Below are positions 22,968 to 31,221 of a stretch of DNA of 49,446 nucleotides, in pieces. Below the pieces are notes generated by a model. The model did not search any database. It was not told where the DNA came from and saw only the letters and a program-made list of their open reading frames with translations. The stretch is from an uncultured Eubacteriales bacterium (GTDB lineage Bacteria; Bacillota; Clostridia; Oscillospirales; Oscillospiraceae): contig UQGJ01000013.1 of assembly GCA_900540545.1 (NCBI GenBank), forward strand, positions 1-49,446, in the 5' to 3' direction. Each line of letters opens with the position of its first letter. The stretch's first letter is position 1. The position numbers and the translations under genes were made by a program.

Positions 22968-23666
22968 ATGTCAGCCAAGGAAACAGTCCGTCGGTATTCC
23001 ATGTTCCTGGTGGGGGCGATGATCTGCGCCACGGGAATCGCTTTCATCACCCGGGCCGGGCTGGGAACCTCGCCCGTCTCCAGCATTCCCTTCGTCCTCA
23101 GCCTGCTCACCGACCAGAAATGGATGGGGACCTTCACCTTCCTCTTCAACATGCTCTTCCTGGTCCTGGAGGCCCTGCTGACCCGGCGCTTCACCTGGAC
23201 CCAGGCCCTCCAGATCCCCGCCACGCTTCTGTTCAGCGTCTGCATCAACGTGGCCATGGCCCTCATCCCCACCCGGTACGGCGGGCCGTGGCTCCACTCG
23301 GCGGTCTATCTGGTGCTGGGCTGCTTCATTATGGCCCTGGGCATCGCCCTGGAGGTCATGGCCGACGTCATCATGCTCCCCGCCGAGGCCTTCGTCCGGG
23401 CCCTGTCCCAGACCATCCGCCGGGAGTTCGGCAACGTGAAGGTCTGCTTCGACAGCGCCCTCACCCTGCTGGCCGCCGCCCTGGCCCTGGTGGGCCTGGG
23501 CAAGCTCAACGGCGTCCGGGAGGGCACCCTGGTCTCCGCCCTGGCGGTGGGCCAGATCGTCAAGTTATATACCCGCCACCTGGGGTGGCTGAAAGACCTC
23601 TGGCTGGGCCGGGACTCGCTGCCCGCCGCGGAAAGAATGGAAAGGGGAGAGACCACCCATGGGTGA
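22968..23666 (+). CDS. YczE/YitT-like integral membrane protein
   Basis: 232 residues with about five to six membrane segments. The N-terminus has the family pattern GAMICATGIAFITRAGLGTS followed by PVSSIPFVLSLL (about residues 16-46), then FLFNMLFLVLEALL, LLFSVCINVAMALIP, LVLGCFIMALGIALEVMADV and LTLLAAALALVGLGK. YczE/YitT-type proteins have no agreed function; transport has been suggested for relatives. The coding region runs 8 bases into the xanthine dehydrogenase gene, so the two are translationally coupled. That makes a role in uptake or export linked to this enzyme a fair hypothesis. GGAGG lies 7 bases before the ATG at 22968, and the AT-rich tract stands just upstream; longer frames only read repeats. 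Confidence 0.85.
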   Translation: MSAKETVRRYSMFLVGAMICATGIAFITRAGLGTSPVSSIPFVLSLLTDQKWMGTFTFLFNMLFLVLEALLTRRFTWTQALQIPATLLFSVCINVAMALIPTRYGGPWLHSAVYLVLGCFIMALGIALEVMADVIMLPAEAFVRALSQTIRREFGNVKVCFDSALTLLAAALALVGLGKLNGVREGTLVSALAVGQIVKLYTRHLGWLKDLWLGRDSLPAAERMERGETTHG

Positions 23667-26241
23667 CATGTACCGCTTTACCGTCAACGGCGTTCTCCGG
23701 GAGACCGAGGAGGACAAACCGCTGCTGCGCTACCTCCGGGACGACCTGCGCCTCACCTCCGTGAAGGACGGGTGCAGCGAGGGGGCCTGCGGCACCTGCA
23801 CCATCCTGGTGGACGGCAGGGCCGTCCGCTCCTGCATCCTCTCCACCGCCAAGGCGGTGGGCAAGCACATCGTCACCGTGGAGGGTCTCACCCCCGCCGA
23901 GCAGGAGGCCTACGTCTACGCCTTCGGGGCCGTGGGGGCCGTCCAGTGCGGCTTCTGCATCCCCGGCATGGTCCTGTCCGGCAAGGCCCTCATCGACCAG
24001 AACCCGGACCCCACCGAGGCCGACATCAAAAAGGCCATCCGGGGCAACGTCTGCCGCTGCACCGGGTACAAGAAAATCATCGAGGGCATCACCCTGGCCG
24101 CCGCCATCCTCCGAGGGGACGCCCAAATCGACCCCGCCCTGGAGGGGGGCGCGTCCTTCGGCGTGGGCGACCGGGCCTTCCGGGCCGACGTGCGGGACAA
24201 GGTGCTGGGCCGGGGCGAATACTGCGACGACGTGGAGCTGCCCGGCATGGTCCACGCCTCCGCCGTCCGCTCCGCCTACCCCCGGGCCCGGGTCCTGAGC
24301 ATCGACCCCTCCCAGGCCCTGGCCCTGCCCGGCGTGCTGGCCGTCCTCACCGCCGACGACGTGCCCCACAACAAAGTGGGCCACCTCCAGCAGGACTGGG
24401 ACGTGTTCATCGCCCAGGGGGACGTCACCCGCTGCGTGGGCGACGCCATCTGCATGGTGGTGGCCGAGACCGAGGCCGTCCTGGCCCAGGCCAAGGGGTT
24501 GGTCAAAATCGACTATGAGCCGTTGGAGCCGGTGCGCAGCGTCCACGAGGCCGCCGCCCCGGACGCCCCGGCCATCCATCCGAACGGCAACCTGTGCCAG
24601 TCCCGCCACGTGACCCGGGGGGACGCAAAGGCCGCCCTGGCGGCTTCCAAATACGTGGTGACCCAGACCTACACCACCCCCTTCACCGAGCACGCCTTCC
24701 TGGAGCCGGAGTGCGCCGTGGCCTTCCCCTACAAGGACGGGGTGAAGGTCTACACCTCGGACCAGAGCGTCTACGACACCCGGAAGGAGATCTCCATCAT
24801 GCTGGGCTGGGAGCCTGAGCGCATCGTGGTGGAGAACAAGCTGGTGGGCGGCGGCTTCGGCGGCAAGGAGGACGTGTCCGTCCAGCACCTGGCCGCCCTG
24901 GCGGCCCTGAAGGTCCAAAGGCCGGTGAAGGTCAAGCTCTCCCGGAGCGAGTCCATCGCCTTCCACCCCAAGCGCCACGCCATGGAGGGCACCTTCACCC
25001 TGGGCTGCGACGAGAACGGCATCTTCACCGCCCTGGACTGCGAGATCACCTTCGACACCGGTGCCTACGCCTCCCTCTGCGGCCCCGTGCTGGAGCGGGC
25101 CTGCACCCACTCGGTGGGCCCCTACTGCTACCAGAACACCGACATCCGGGGCTTCGGATACTACACCAACAATCCCCCCGCCGGGGCCTTCCGGGGCTTC
25201 GGCGTGTGCCAGAGCGAGTTCGCCCTGGAGTCCAACATCAACCTGCTGGCCGAGAAGGTAGGCATCTCCCCCTGGGAGATTCGCTTCCGCAACGCCATCG
25301 AGCCGGGCAAGGTCCTGCCCAACGGCCAGATCGCCGACTGCTCCACCGCCCTGAAGGAGACCCTTCTGGCCGTGAAGGACGTCTACGAGGCCAACATGGA
25401 CCACGCGGGCATCGCCTGTGCCCTGAAAAACGCCGGCGTGGGCGTGGGCCTGCCCGACAAGGGCCGGGCCAAACTGATGGTCCGGGACGGCCGGGTGGAG
25501 CTGTACGCCGCCGCATCGGAAATCGGCCAGGGCTGCGCCACCGTCTTTTTGCAGGTGCTGGCCCAGACCACCGGCCTGGACCGCGGCCTTCTGAAAAACA
25601 TGGGCTGCAACTCCGAGCTGGCCCCCGACTCGGGCACTACCTCCGGCTCCCGGCAGACCCTCATCACCGGCGAGGCGGTCCGCATGGCCGCCGCCGACCT
25701 GAAGGCCGCCCTGGACGAGGCCGGGGGCGACCTGGCCGCCCTGGAGGGCCGGGAATTCTTCGCCGAGTTCTTCGACCCCACCGACAAGCTGGGCGCTGAC
25801 AAGCCCAACCCCAAGAGCCACGTGGCCTACGGCTTCGCCACCCACGTGGTCATCCTGGACGACGAGGGCCGGGTCAAGGAGGTCTGGGCCGCCCACGACT
25901 CGGGCAAGGTGGTCAACCCCATCTCCATCCAGGGCCAAATCGAGGGCGGCGTCCTCATGGGCCTGGGCTACGCCCTCACCGAGGACTTCCCCCTGAAGGA
26001 CTGCGTCCCCCAGGCCAGGTTCGGCACTCTGGGGCTGATGCGGGCCACCGACATCCCCGACATCCACGCCATCTACGTGGAGAAGGAGGAGCTGCTGCCC
26101 TTCGCTTACGGGGCCAAGGGCATCGGCGAAATCGCCACCATCCCCACCGCCCCGGCGGCCCAGGGGGCCTACTACGCCCGGGACCACATCCTCCGCACCA
26201 GCCTGCCCATGGAGAACACCTTCTATCGCAAAGCAAAATGA
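23659..26241 (+). CDS. Selenium-type xanthine dehydrogenase/Mo hydroxylase, fused Fe-S and Mo domains
   Basis: 860 residues. Residues 1-155 hold two 2Fe-2S clusters: plant-type Cys39, Cys44, Cys47 and Cys59, and a helical domain with Cys97, Cys100, Cys132 and Cys134 (CGFCIPG, CRCTGY). Residues 170-860 form the xanthine dehydrogenase large-subunit fold: LGRGEYCDDVELPGMVHA, GGGFGGKEDVSVQHLAALAA, GAFRGFGVCQSEFALESNIN and the catalytic Glu824 in GAKGIGEIATIPTAP. There is no FAD domain and no FAD subunit gene nearby, so electrons must pass to another partner; YgfK is the obvious candidate. This fused architecture fits the selenium-dependent xanthine dehydrogenase family, which carries labile selenium on Mo; the Se genes yqeB, yqeC and selD are not in the window. 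It is translationally coupled to the upstream membrane protein. Confidence 0.92.
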   Translation: MGDMYRFTVNGVLRETEEDKPLLRYLRDDLRLTSVKDGCSEGACGTCTILVDGRAVRSCILSTAKAVGKHIVTVEGLTPAEQEAYVYAFGAVGAVQCGFCIPGMVLSGKALIDQNPDPTEADIKKAIRGNVCRCTGYKKIIEGITLAAAILRGDAQIDPALEGGASFGVGDRAFRADVRDKVLGRGEYCDDVELPGMVHASAVRSAYPRARVLSIDPSQALALPGVLAVLTADDVPHNKVGHLQQDWDVFIAQGDVTRCVGDAICMVVAETEAVLAQAKGLVKIDYEPLEPVRSVHEAAAPDAPAIHPNGNLCQSRHVTRGDAKAALAASKYVVTQTYTTPFTEHAFLEPECAVAFPYKDGVKVYTSDQSVYDTRKEISIMLGWEPERIVVENKLVGGGFGGKEDVSVQHLAALAALKVQRPVKVKLSRSESIAFHPKRHAMEGTFTLGCDENGIFTALDCEITFDTGAYASLCGPVLERACTHSVGPYCYQNTDIRGFGYYTNNPPAGAFRGFGVCQSEFALESNINLLAEKVGISPWEIRFRNAIEPGKVLPNGQIADCSTALKETLLAVKDVYEANMDHAGIACALKNAGVGVGLPDKGRAKLMVRDGRVELYAAASEIGQGCATVFLQVLAQTTGLDRGLLKNMGCNSELAPDSGTTSGSRQTLITGEAVRMAAADLKAALDEAGGDLAALEGREFFAEFFDPTDKLGADKPNPKSHVAYGFATHVVILDDEGRVKEVWAAHDSGKVVNPISIQGQIEGGVLMGLGYALTEDFPLKDCVPQARFGTLGLMRATDIPDIHAIYVEKEELLPFAYGAKGIGEIATIPTAPAAQGAYYARDHILRTSLPMENTFYRKAK

Positions 26242-26247
26242 GAAAAG

Positions 26248-26281
26248 GCGCCCGCCGAGGCTGTTCGGCGGGCGCTTCTTT
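26248..26281 (+). terminator. Intrinsic terminator after xanthine dehydrogenase
   Basis: 11-bp stem GCGCCCGCCGA (26248-26258) with TCGGCGGGCGC (26265-26275), loop GGCTGT, tail TTCTTTT. Confidence 0.85.
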
Positions 26282-26311
26282 TGGCAGGGGTCTGCCGGGG
26301 GGTGCCTCCAG

Positions 26312-26380
26312 CGGGTCCCCTTTCTTCAAGAAGAAAGGGGGCGGAAAGAAGGACCGGGGGACGGCCACAGGCCGTCCCCC
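26312..26380 (+). repeat. Dispersed hairpin repeat D, copy 6 (partial)
   Basis: CGGGTCCCCTTTCTTCAAGA closing with AAGAAAGGGG, GGAAAGAAGGACCGGGGGAC and a GGCCACAGGCC hairpin closing with GTCCCCC. It lacks the CCCGGG-CGTCCGGGCGG end. It abuts the 3' end of the minus-strand RpiR gene. Confidence 0.6.
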
Positions 26381-26392
26381 GTCACGCACCCC

Positions 26393-27229
26393 TCAGTACA
26401 CCTTTCTGCTGACCATGCGGTTGACCTTCTCCAGGAACGCCGCCCGGCCCTCGTAATCCTGGAGCACCAGCCCCATATAGAGACTGTCCACAATGGCCAG
26501 CTGGGAGATGCGGGACGCCATGGTCTCGGTGTCGAATCCCGTCTCCACGTCACCCGTCACCAGGGCGATGTCCGCCCACTCCAGCACATGGGCGCCCCGG
26601 AAGTTGGTGATGGCGATGGTTCCGGCCCCCTGCTCCCGGGCGATACGCAGGGCGTCCACCGTGTCCCTGGTGGCTCCGGAGTGGGAGATGCCCACCGCCG
26701 CGTCCCCCGGCCCCAGGCCGCAGGCCCCGATCTGCTGCAGGTGGCTGTCCGGGTAGAACCGGCAGGGCAGGCCGATGCGCAGCAGCTTGGTCACCAGGTC
26801 CACCGCCACCGCCTCGGAGTTGCCCACGCCGTAGACGTCGATGTGGCGGGCCGACGCCAGGAGCGCCACCGCCTGGGAGAAGCGCTCCCGGTCCAGGGTG
26901 GCCCTGGTGTCCTCCAGCGCCGCCACCGCCTGGCCGATGAGCCGGTCCGGCAGCTCGGCCAGCCGGTCCCCCGGCGCCACCCGCAGGTCCACCCGGGGTC
27001 CGCCGCTCTCCCGGGCCAGGGCCAGCCGCAGCTCCCCCAGGCCATGATAGCCCAGGGCGTGGACCAGCCGCAGCACCGTGGGCTCGCTGACCCCCGCCTC
27101 CCCGGCCAGGGCGGCCAGGGTCAGCTCCCCCACCCGGTCCTGGTGGAGCAGGATATAGTCCGCCACCCGCCGCTCCGACGGGCGCAGCTCGGGATAACAC
27201 TGTTTGATGCGCCCCTTGGCGGTCTCCAT
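26393..27229 (-). CDS. RpiR/MurR-family regulator with SIS domain
   Basis: 278 residues. The N-terminal HTH_6 domain covers about residues 1-75 (LRPSERRVADYILLHQDRVG, LAALAGEAGVSEPTVLRLVH). A SIS sugar-phosphate-binding domain covers about 120-255 (IDVYGVGNSEAVAVDLVTKL, GISHSGATRDTVDALRIA, IAITNF). RpiR-type proteins repress or activate sugar-catabolic genes in response to a phosphosugar. It is divergent from deoC with a TTGTAGT palindrome between them, so control of deoC is likely. Promoter on the minus strand is TTGCCC-17-TATAAT, and GAGGAGGG precedes the ATG. The TTGTAGTACC half-site at the purine permease hints at a wider regulon. Confidence 0.88.
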   Translation of the reverse strand: METAKGRIKQCYPELRPSERRVADYILLHQDRVGELTLAALAGEAGVSEPTVLRLVHALGYHGLGELRLALARESGGPRVDLRVAPGDRLAELPDRLIGQAVAALEDTRATLDRERFSQAVALLASARHIDVYGVGNSEAVAVDLVTKLLRIGLPCRFYPDSHLQQIGACGLGPGDAAVGISHSGATRDTVDALRIAREQGAGTIAITNFRGAHVLEWADIALVTGDVETGFDTETMASRISQLAIVDSLYMGLVLQDYEGRAAFLEKVNRMVSRKVY

Positions 27230-27256
27230 AGGCCGTCCCTCCTCGTTTACCGCCCT

Positions 27257-27285
27257 ATTATACCGCCTTCTCCGCCGTTGGGCAA
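27257..27285 (-). promoter_or_regulatory. Predicted rpiR-family gene promoter
   Basis: Minus strand TTGCCC (27285-27280), 17-base spacer, perfect TATAAT (27262-27257). The TTGTAGT palindrome starts 5 bases upstream of this -35 box. Confidence 0.7.
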
Positions 27286-27290
27286 GCTTC

Positions 27291-27307
27291 TTGTAGTAAA
27301 ACTACAA
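27291..27307. promoter_or_regulatory. TTGTAGT-AAA-ACTACAA operator candidate
   Basis: Perfect 7-3-7 palindrome between the divergent rpiR-family and deoC promoters. A further direct TTGTAGT half-site (27321-27327) lies just 3' of the deoC -35 box. RpiR-family operators are commonly inverted repeats at divergent promoters. Confidence 0.65.
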
Positions 27308-27314
27308 ATCAATA

Positions 27315-27343
27315 TTGAACTTGTAGTACCGATGTGCTATGAT
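27315..27343 (+). promoter_or_regulatory. Predicted deoC promoter
   Basis: TTGAAC (27315-27320), 17-base spacer containing TTGTAGTACC, TATGAT (27338-27343), 65 bases upstream of the ATG at 27409. Confidence 0.7.
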
Positions 27344-27408
27344 GGCGGGGAAAGGGATGCACCCGCCGCCCTCCGGGGCAAATCCGGGCCGTGCATGAAA
27401 AGGGACCT

Positions 27409-28149
27409 ATGAAACCGACGAAAAAAGCCGCCGACATGACCGTGGCCGAACTGGCCGCCTACATCGACCAGTCCGTCCTCAAGCCGGAGTTCACCGAGGC
27501 CGACATCCGCAAGTACATCCAGGAGGGCATCGACTTCGGCTGCCGCACCGTGTGCATCAATCCCGCCTCCCTCCCCATCGCCATGGAGCTGTGCCAGGGC
27601 ACCGCCACCGACATCTGCGTGGTGTGCGACTTTCCCTTCGGCCTGTCCACCACCGCCTCCAAGGTCCTCCAGGCGGAGGAGTACTGCAAGACCGGCCAGA
27701 TTTTTGAGCTGGACATCGTGGCCAACTACGGCTGGATCAGAAGCGGCCGCTGGGCCGACGTGGAGACCGACATCAGGGCCGTGTGCGACGTATGCCACAA
27801 GTACGGCAAGGCGGTGAAGGTCATCTTCGAGACCGACGCCCTGACCCTGGAACAGGTGAAGCGGGCCACCGAGGCGGCCATCGCCGCCGGGGCCGACTTC
27901 GTCAAGACCTCCACCGGCTTCTTTACCGGCGGCGAGAGCAGGGGGGCCGTCCCCGAGGTCATTCAGGCCATGCTGGACACGGCCCAGAGCCGCTGCAAAA
28001 TCAAGGGCTCCGGCGGCATCCGCACCCGGGAGCACTTCCTCCAGCTCATCGACATGGGTATCGACCGCATGGGCATCGGCTACCGCTCCACCCCCGTGGT
28101 CCTGAACTGCACCCCCGAGGAGGCCAAGGCCCAGCGCCAGGGCGCATGA
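27409..28149 (+). CDS. deoC: Deoxyribose-phosphate aldolase family protein (DeoC)
   Basis: 246 residues, a class I aldolase TIM barrel of the DeoC family. It opens with AAYIDQSVLKPEFTEADIRK, then FPFGLSTTASKVLQAEE, VANYGWIRSGRWADVETDI, the catalytic-strand KVIFET, the Schiff-base lysine in ADFVKTSTGFFTGG (about residues 163-176) and CKIKGSGGIRTREHFLQL. DeoC splits 2-deoxyribose 5-phosphate into glyceraldehyde 3-phosphate and acetaldehyde, which would salvage the sugar of deoxynucleosides. The adjacent RpiR-type phosphosugar regulator fits this or another aldol substrate. I chose the ATG at 27409 with AAAAGGG just upstream; a GTG at 27391 lacks a site. Monocistronic, ending at a strong terminator. 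Confidence 0.88.
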   Translation: MKPTKKAADMTVAELAAYIDQSVLKPEFTEADIRKYIQEGIDFGCRTVCINPASLPIAMELCQGTATDICVVCDFPFGLSTTASKVLQAEEYCKTGQIFELDIVANYGWIRSGRWADVETDIRAVCDVCHKYGKAVKVIFETDALTLEQVKRATEAAIAAGADFVKTSTGFFTGGESRGAVPEVIQAMLDTAQSRCKIKGSGGIRTREHFLQLIDMGIDRMGIGYRSTPVVLNCTPEEAKAQRQGA

Positions 28150-28163
28150 CCTCCAACTCCATG

Positions 28164-28200
28164 AAAAGCGCCCCGTCCCAGGTGGGACGGGGCGCTTTTT
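28164..28200. terminator. Bidirectional intrinsic terminator
   Basis: Perfect 16-bp stem AAAAGCGCCCCGTCCC (28164-28179) with 28184-28199, loop AGGT, T-run after and A-run before. It serves deoC and the convergent ROK kinase operon. Confidence 0.88.
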
Positions 28201-28206
28201 TCGTTT

Positions 28207-29157
28207 TCACTCCCCCAGGAAGGCCGCGCCGATGATGCCGGCGTCGTTCCCCAGGGAGGCCCGGAGGATGGCGGGGGCCTCGATCAGGTCCGCGTTGTAG
28301 AGGGTCTCCCGCACCAGCCGGCGCACCGGCTCCAGGAGGTAGTCCCCCTCGTTGCTGATGCCGCCCCCCAGCAGTACCACGGCGGGGCGGAAGGAGGTGA
28401 CCAGGCTGACGATGCCGGCGGAGAGGTAGTTGACGTAGTTCTCCACCACCCGCAGGGCGGCCTCGTCCCCCTTCTTGGCCGCGTCGAAGGCGGTGCGGCC
28501 GCTGACCTTCCGCAGGTCGTGCTCGCACAGCTCCCGCATCAGGCTCCGGGGGTAGGCGGCCATCATCTCGATGGTCTGCCGGATGAGGGCGGTGACCGAG
28601 GCGTAGGCCTCCAGGCAGCCCCGGCGGCCGCAGGTGCACAGCTCGCCGTTATAGACCAGCACGGAGTGCCCCGGTTCGCAGCCGTAGCCGTTGCCGCCCA
28701 GATAGATTTTCTTGTCCAGGATGAAGCTGCCCCCCACGCCGGTGCCCAGGGTCAGCAGCATCATGCTGTCGTAGTCCTTGGCCGACCCGGCCAGGGCCTC
28801 CCCCAGGGCGGCGCAGTCGGCGTCGTTTCCAATGCGCACGGGCACGTTCCAGCTCTTGCGGAACTCCCCGGCCAAATCCGCGTCCTTCCAGCCCAGATTG
28901 TTGGCAAAGACTACGTGGTGGCTGTTGGGGTCGATGGTGCTGGGGGCGCCGATGCCCACGTAGGAGATGTCCGCCTCGGTGAGCCCGGCCTTGGCCAGGA
29001 CCTCCTGGGCGGCGGTGGCCATGTCCCGGACCACCACGTCGAAGGGCCGTGTGCCCAGGGTGGATACGTTATGCCTGGCCAGGAAGTGGTAGGATTCGTC
29101 CAGCACCCCGGTGGCGATGTTGGTCCCACCCAGATCGATGCCCAGATAATACTTCAT
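28207..29157 (-). CDS. ROK-family sugar kinase
   Basis: 316 residues. The N-terminal ATP-binding phosphate loop is YLGIDLGGTNIATGVLD (about residues 4-20). Other motifs are VRIGNDADCAALGEALAGS, LTLGTGVGGSFILD, GYGCEPGHSVLV, and the ROK zinc signature CTCGRRGCLEAYAS (about 184-197), with C-terminal VLLGGGISNEGDYLLEPVRR. It would phosphorylate a hexose brought in by the ABC importer encoded just upstream, glucose or an N-acyl hexosamine being usual ROK substrates. It is the last gene of the minus-strand sugar block, 40 bases after the permease gene, and ends at a shared terminator. There is no N-terminal DNA-binding domain, which separates it from the ROK repressor at 42642-43850. Confidence 0.9.
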   Translation of the reverse strand: MKYYLGIDLGGTNIATGVLDESYHFLARHNVSTLGTRPFDVVVRDMATAAQEVLAKAGLTEADISYVGIGAPSTIDPNSHHVVFANNLGWKDADLAGEFRKSWNVPVRIGNDADCAALGEALAGSAKDYDSMMLLTLGTGVGGSFILDKKIYLGGNGYGCEPGHSVLVYNGELCTCGRRGCLEAYASVTALIRQTIEMMAAYPRSLMRELCEHDLRKVSGRTAFDAAKKGDEAALRVVENYVNYLSAGIVSLVTSFRPAVVLLGGGISNEGDYLLEPVRRLVRETLYNADLIEAPAILRASLGNDAGIIGAAFLGE

Positions 29158-29197
29158 AGGCGCAGCCTGCCTTTCTGACTTGAAATTCGGTCGCGCC

Positions 29198-30181
29198 TTA
29201 CTGGCGCACGGGCTTGGCCCGGTTGTAGGCGGTGAGCAGCAGGATCAGGACCACGCCCATGATGAGGTTTTTCAGGCTGTCGCTGACCTGAAGCACGGCC
29301 AGGCCGTTGCTGAGGATGATGAGCAGCAGGGCCCCCGCGGCGGTGCCGGTGTAGCTGCCTTTGCCGCCGGAGAGGAGGGTGCCGCCCACCACCACGGCCA
29401 CGATGGAGTCCATGGTCATGCTGTCGTAGGTGCTGCACTTGATGAAGCCCGAGTTGCCCGCGCCGATGAATCCGGCCAGGCCGCCCAGCATACCGGCGAT
29501 GGTGTAGTTGAGCATCTTGATCTTGGTGGTCTTGATGCCGGAGAGAAAGGCCGCCCGGTTGTTGTTGCCGGTGAGGGTGAGCTGCTGGCCGTACCGGGTG
29601 CGCCCCAGCAGGAAAAAGACGATGACAAAGACCAGGATGGCAAAGAACACGATGGTGGGGAACACCCCGAACAGCCGGGTGGTGACCAAGCTCTTGTACC
29701 AGCCGGGGACGCTGGTGTGCTCCGGCTGTCCGCCGGTGAACACGTACTGGAGCCGGGTGACGATGTTGGAGATGTAGAGGGTGACCACCATGGGGGGCAG
29801 GCCGGCCTTCACCGCCCCGACGCCGTTGCACAGGCCCACCACGCCGCCGGCCAGGATGCAGCAGATCAGGGCGGCGAACATGAGCCCCACGCTGTCGGAG
29901 CCTTGCATGATGTAGACGGTGATGAGGGCGGTCATGGAGATGGTGGCGCCCACGGACATGTCGATGCCGTCGGAGATGATGACCAGGGTCTGGCCCGCCG
30001 AGGCGATGAGGAGCATACTGCTCAGGCTCAGGATGCTGCCGATGGCCACCGGGTTCAGGCTCTTGGGGTTGGCGATGATGGTGACCAGGAAGAGGAGGGC
30101 GCTGATGCACAGGGCCATGCCGATCTGGCTGTTCTTGGCGAAATACTTCACCTTCCCGGCGAGGGTGGATGCTCCGTTCAT
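29198..30181 (-). CDS. Ribose-type sugar ABC transporter permease
   Basis: 327 residues with 8-10 membrane segments, BPD_transp_2 (RbsC-like) family. Typical pieces are SAGQTLVIISDGIDMSVGAT (about residues 61-80), RTRYGQQLTLTGNNNRAAFL (the cytoplasmic coupling region, about 174-193), ALLLIILSNGLAVLQVSD and LIMGVVLILLLTAYNRAK. It would pair with the 346-residue permease as a heterodimeric channel powered by the two-domain ATPase. AAAGGAGGTG lies before the ATG, and the start overlaps the stop of the preceding permease by 4 bases (ATGA). Substrate is not shown by sequence; the family takes pentoses, hexoses and related polyols. Confidence 0.9.
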   Translation of the reverse strand: MNGASTLAGKVKYFAKNSQIGMALCISALLFLVTIIANPKSLNPVAIGSILSLSSMLLIASAGQTLVIISDGIDMSVGATISMTALITVYIMQGSDSVGLMFAALICCILAGGVVGLCNGVGAVKAGLPPMVVTLYISNIVTRLQYVFTGGQPEHTSVPGWYKSLVTTRLFGVFPTIVFFAILVFVIVFFLLGRTRYGQQLTLTGNNNRAAFLSGIKTTKIKMLNYTIAGMLGGLAGFIGAGNSGFIKCSTYDSMTMDSIVAVVVGGTLLSGGKGSYTGTAAGALLLIILSNGLAVLQVSDSLKNLIMGVVLILLLTAYNRAKPVRQ

Positions 30182-31218
30182 ACCGCGGCACCTCCTTTGA
30201 TTTGCTTTTTCAGGCCCGTGACCAGGGTGGTGCGCTGGGCGCGGACGGCGAAGATGGTGCCCACCAGCCCCACCAGGATGATGGTGTCGGTGAACAGGTT
30301 GTGCCAGTAGGTGTTATAGTTGCCCGGCAGCATGGAGAAGATGCGGGGCACCGACGACTGGACCAGCAGCTGGAAGCCGATGCCGTACAGGGCGCAGAGC
30401 ATACTGCCCCAGCCCCCCGCCAGGGCGATGCCCCCCAGGATGCAGGCGCTGATGCTCTGCAGGCCGTAAATCTCGCCGGTGATGGGGTTGCCGGTGGTGT
30501 AGGCCGCGGTATAGCACAGCCCGGCCAGACCGGTGAGCAGGCCGGTAATCATGTAGACCTTCACCTTGGTCTTGGGGCTGTCGATGCCGGTGGCGAAGGC
30601 GTTGCGCTCGTTGCCGCCGATGGCGTACACGTGGCGCAGCAGGGGCGTTCGCTTCAAATACAGCCACCCCACGTAGCACAGGGCGATGATGATGACGCTG
30701 GTGGGCAGGAAGCCCAGCCACAGGGTATCGTAGAAGCGGTTGATGACCGTGGGCACGCTGCCGCCGGGGGCGGGGCGTATCTGGAGGTTGATGCCCTTGA
30801 CGATGAAAATCATGGCGTACCCCGCCAGCAGGGGCGGGATGCGCAGATAGGAGACGATCACGCCGTTGAGGGCCGCCAGGGCCACGCTGGCCACCAGGGT
30901 GAGGCCCCAGGCCGCCGCCACGGGCATCCCCGTCCACTCGGGCAGCATGACGCACAGCACGTTGGCAAAGCTCATCTGCACGCCGATGGAGATGTCGATG
31001 ATCCCCATGAGCATCAGCAGGGCCTGCCCCATGGTCAGCAGGATGAGGGGGGTGAAGTTTTTGAAGATAGAGGTAAAGTTGTTATAGGTCTTGGGGGTGA
31101 AGAACCCCGCCGGGTCCTGGATGAACTGGATGATGAAGTAGATCACCAGGAAGCTGAAGAACAGCACCATGCCGGAGAAGGCCGGCGAGCGCTTCAGCTC
31201 TGCAAACCGCTGTTTCAT
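30178..31218 (-). CDS. Ribose-type sugar ABC transporter permease
   Basis: 346 residues with 8-10 membrane segments, BPD_transp_2 family. The conserved MGQALLMLMGIIDISIGVQM lies near residues 62-81, the coupling region TPLLRHVYAIGGNERNAFAT near 190-209, and SISACILGGIALAGGWGSML near 257-276. GGAGG lies upstream of the ATG and the ATPase stop is 3 bases before it. Two different permease genes in one locus imply a heterodimer. It is co-directional with and tightly linked to the ATPase and second permease. Confidence 0.9.
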   Translation of the reverse strand: MKQRFAELKRSPAFSGMVLFFSFLVIYFIIQFIQDPAGFFTPKTYNNFTSIFKNFTPLILLTMGQALLMLMGIIDISIGVQMSFANVLCVMLPEWTGMPVAAAWGLTLVASVALAALNGVIVSYLRIPPLLAGYAMIFIVKGINLQIRPAPGGSVPTVINRFYDTLWLGFLPTSVIIIALCYVGWLYLKRTPLLRHVYAIGGNERNAFATGIDSPKTKVKVYMITGLLTGLAGLCYTAAYTTGNPITGEIYGLQSISACILGGIALAGGWGSMLCALYGIGFQLLVQSSVPRIFSMLPGNYNTYWHNLFTDTIILVGLVGTIFAVRAQRTTLVTGLKKQIKGGAAV

Positions 31219-31221
31219 GGC

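Noticed and set aside
23560..26187. An 875-codon minus-strand open frame opposite the xanthine dehydrogenase gene
   Set aside because: Same shadow effect; the plus strand carries intact Fe-S and Mo motifs.
23659..26241. In-frame selenocysteine (TGA) in the xanthine dehydrogenase
   Set aside because: The frame is open throughout with no internal TGA. This family uses labile selenium on the Mo centre, not selenocysteine.
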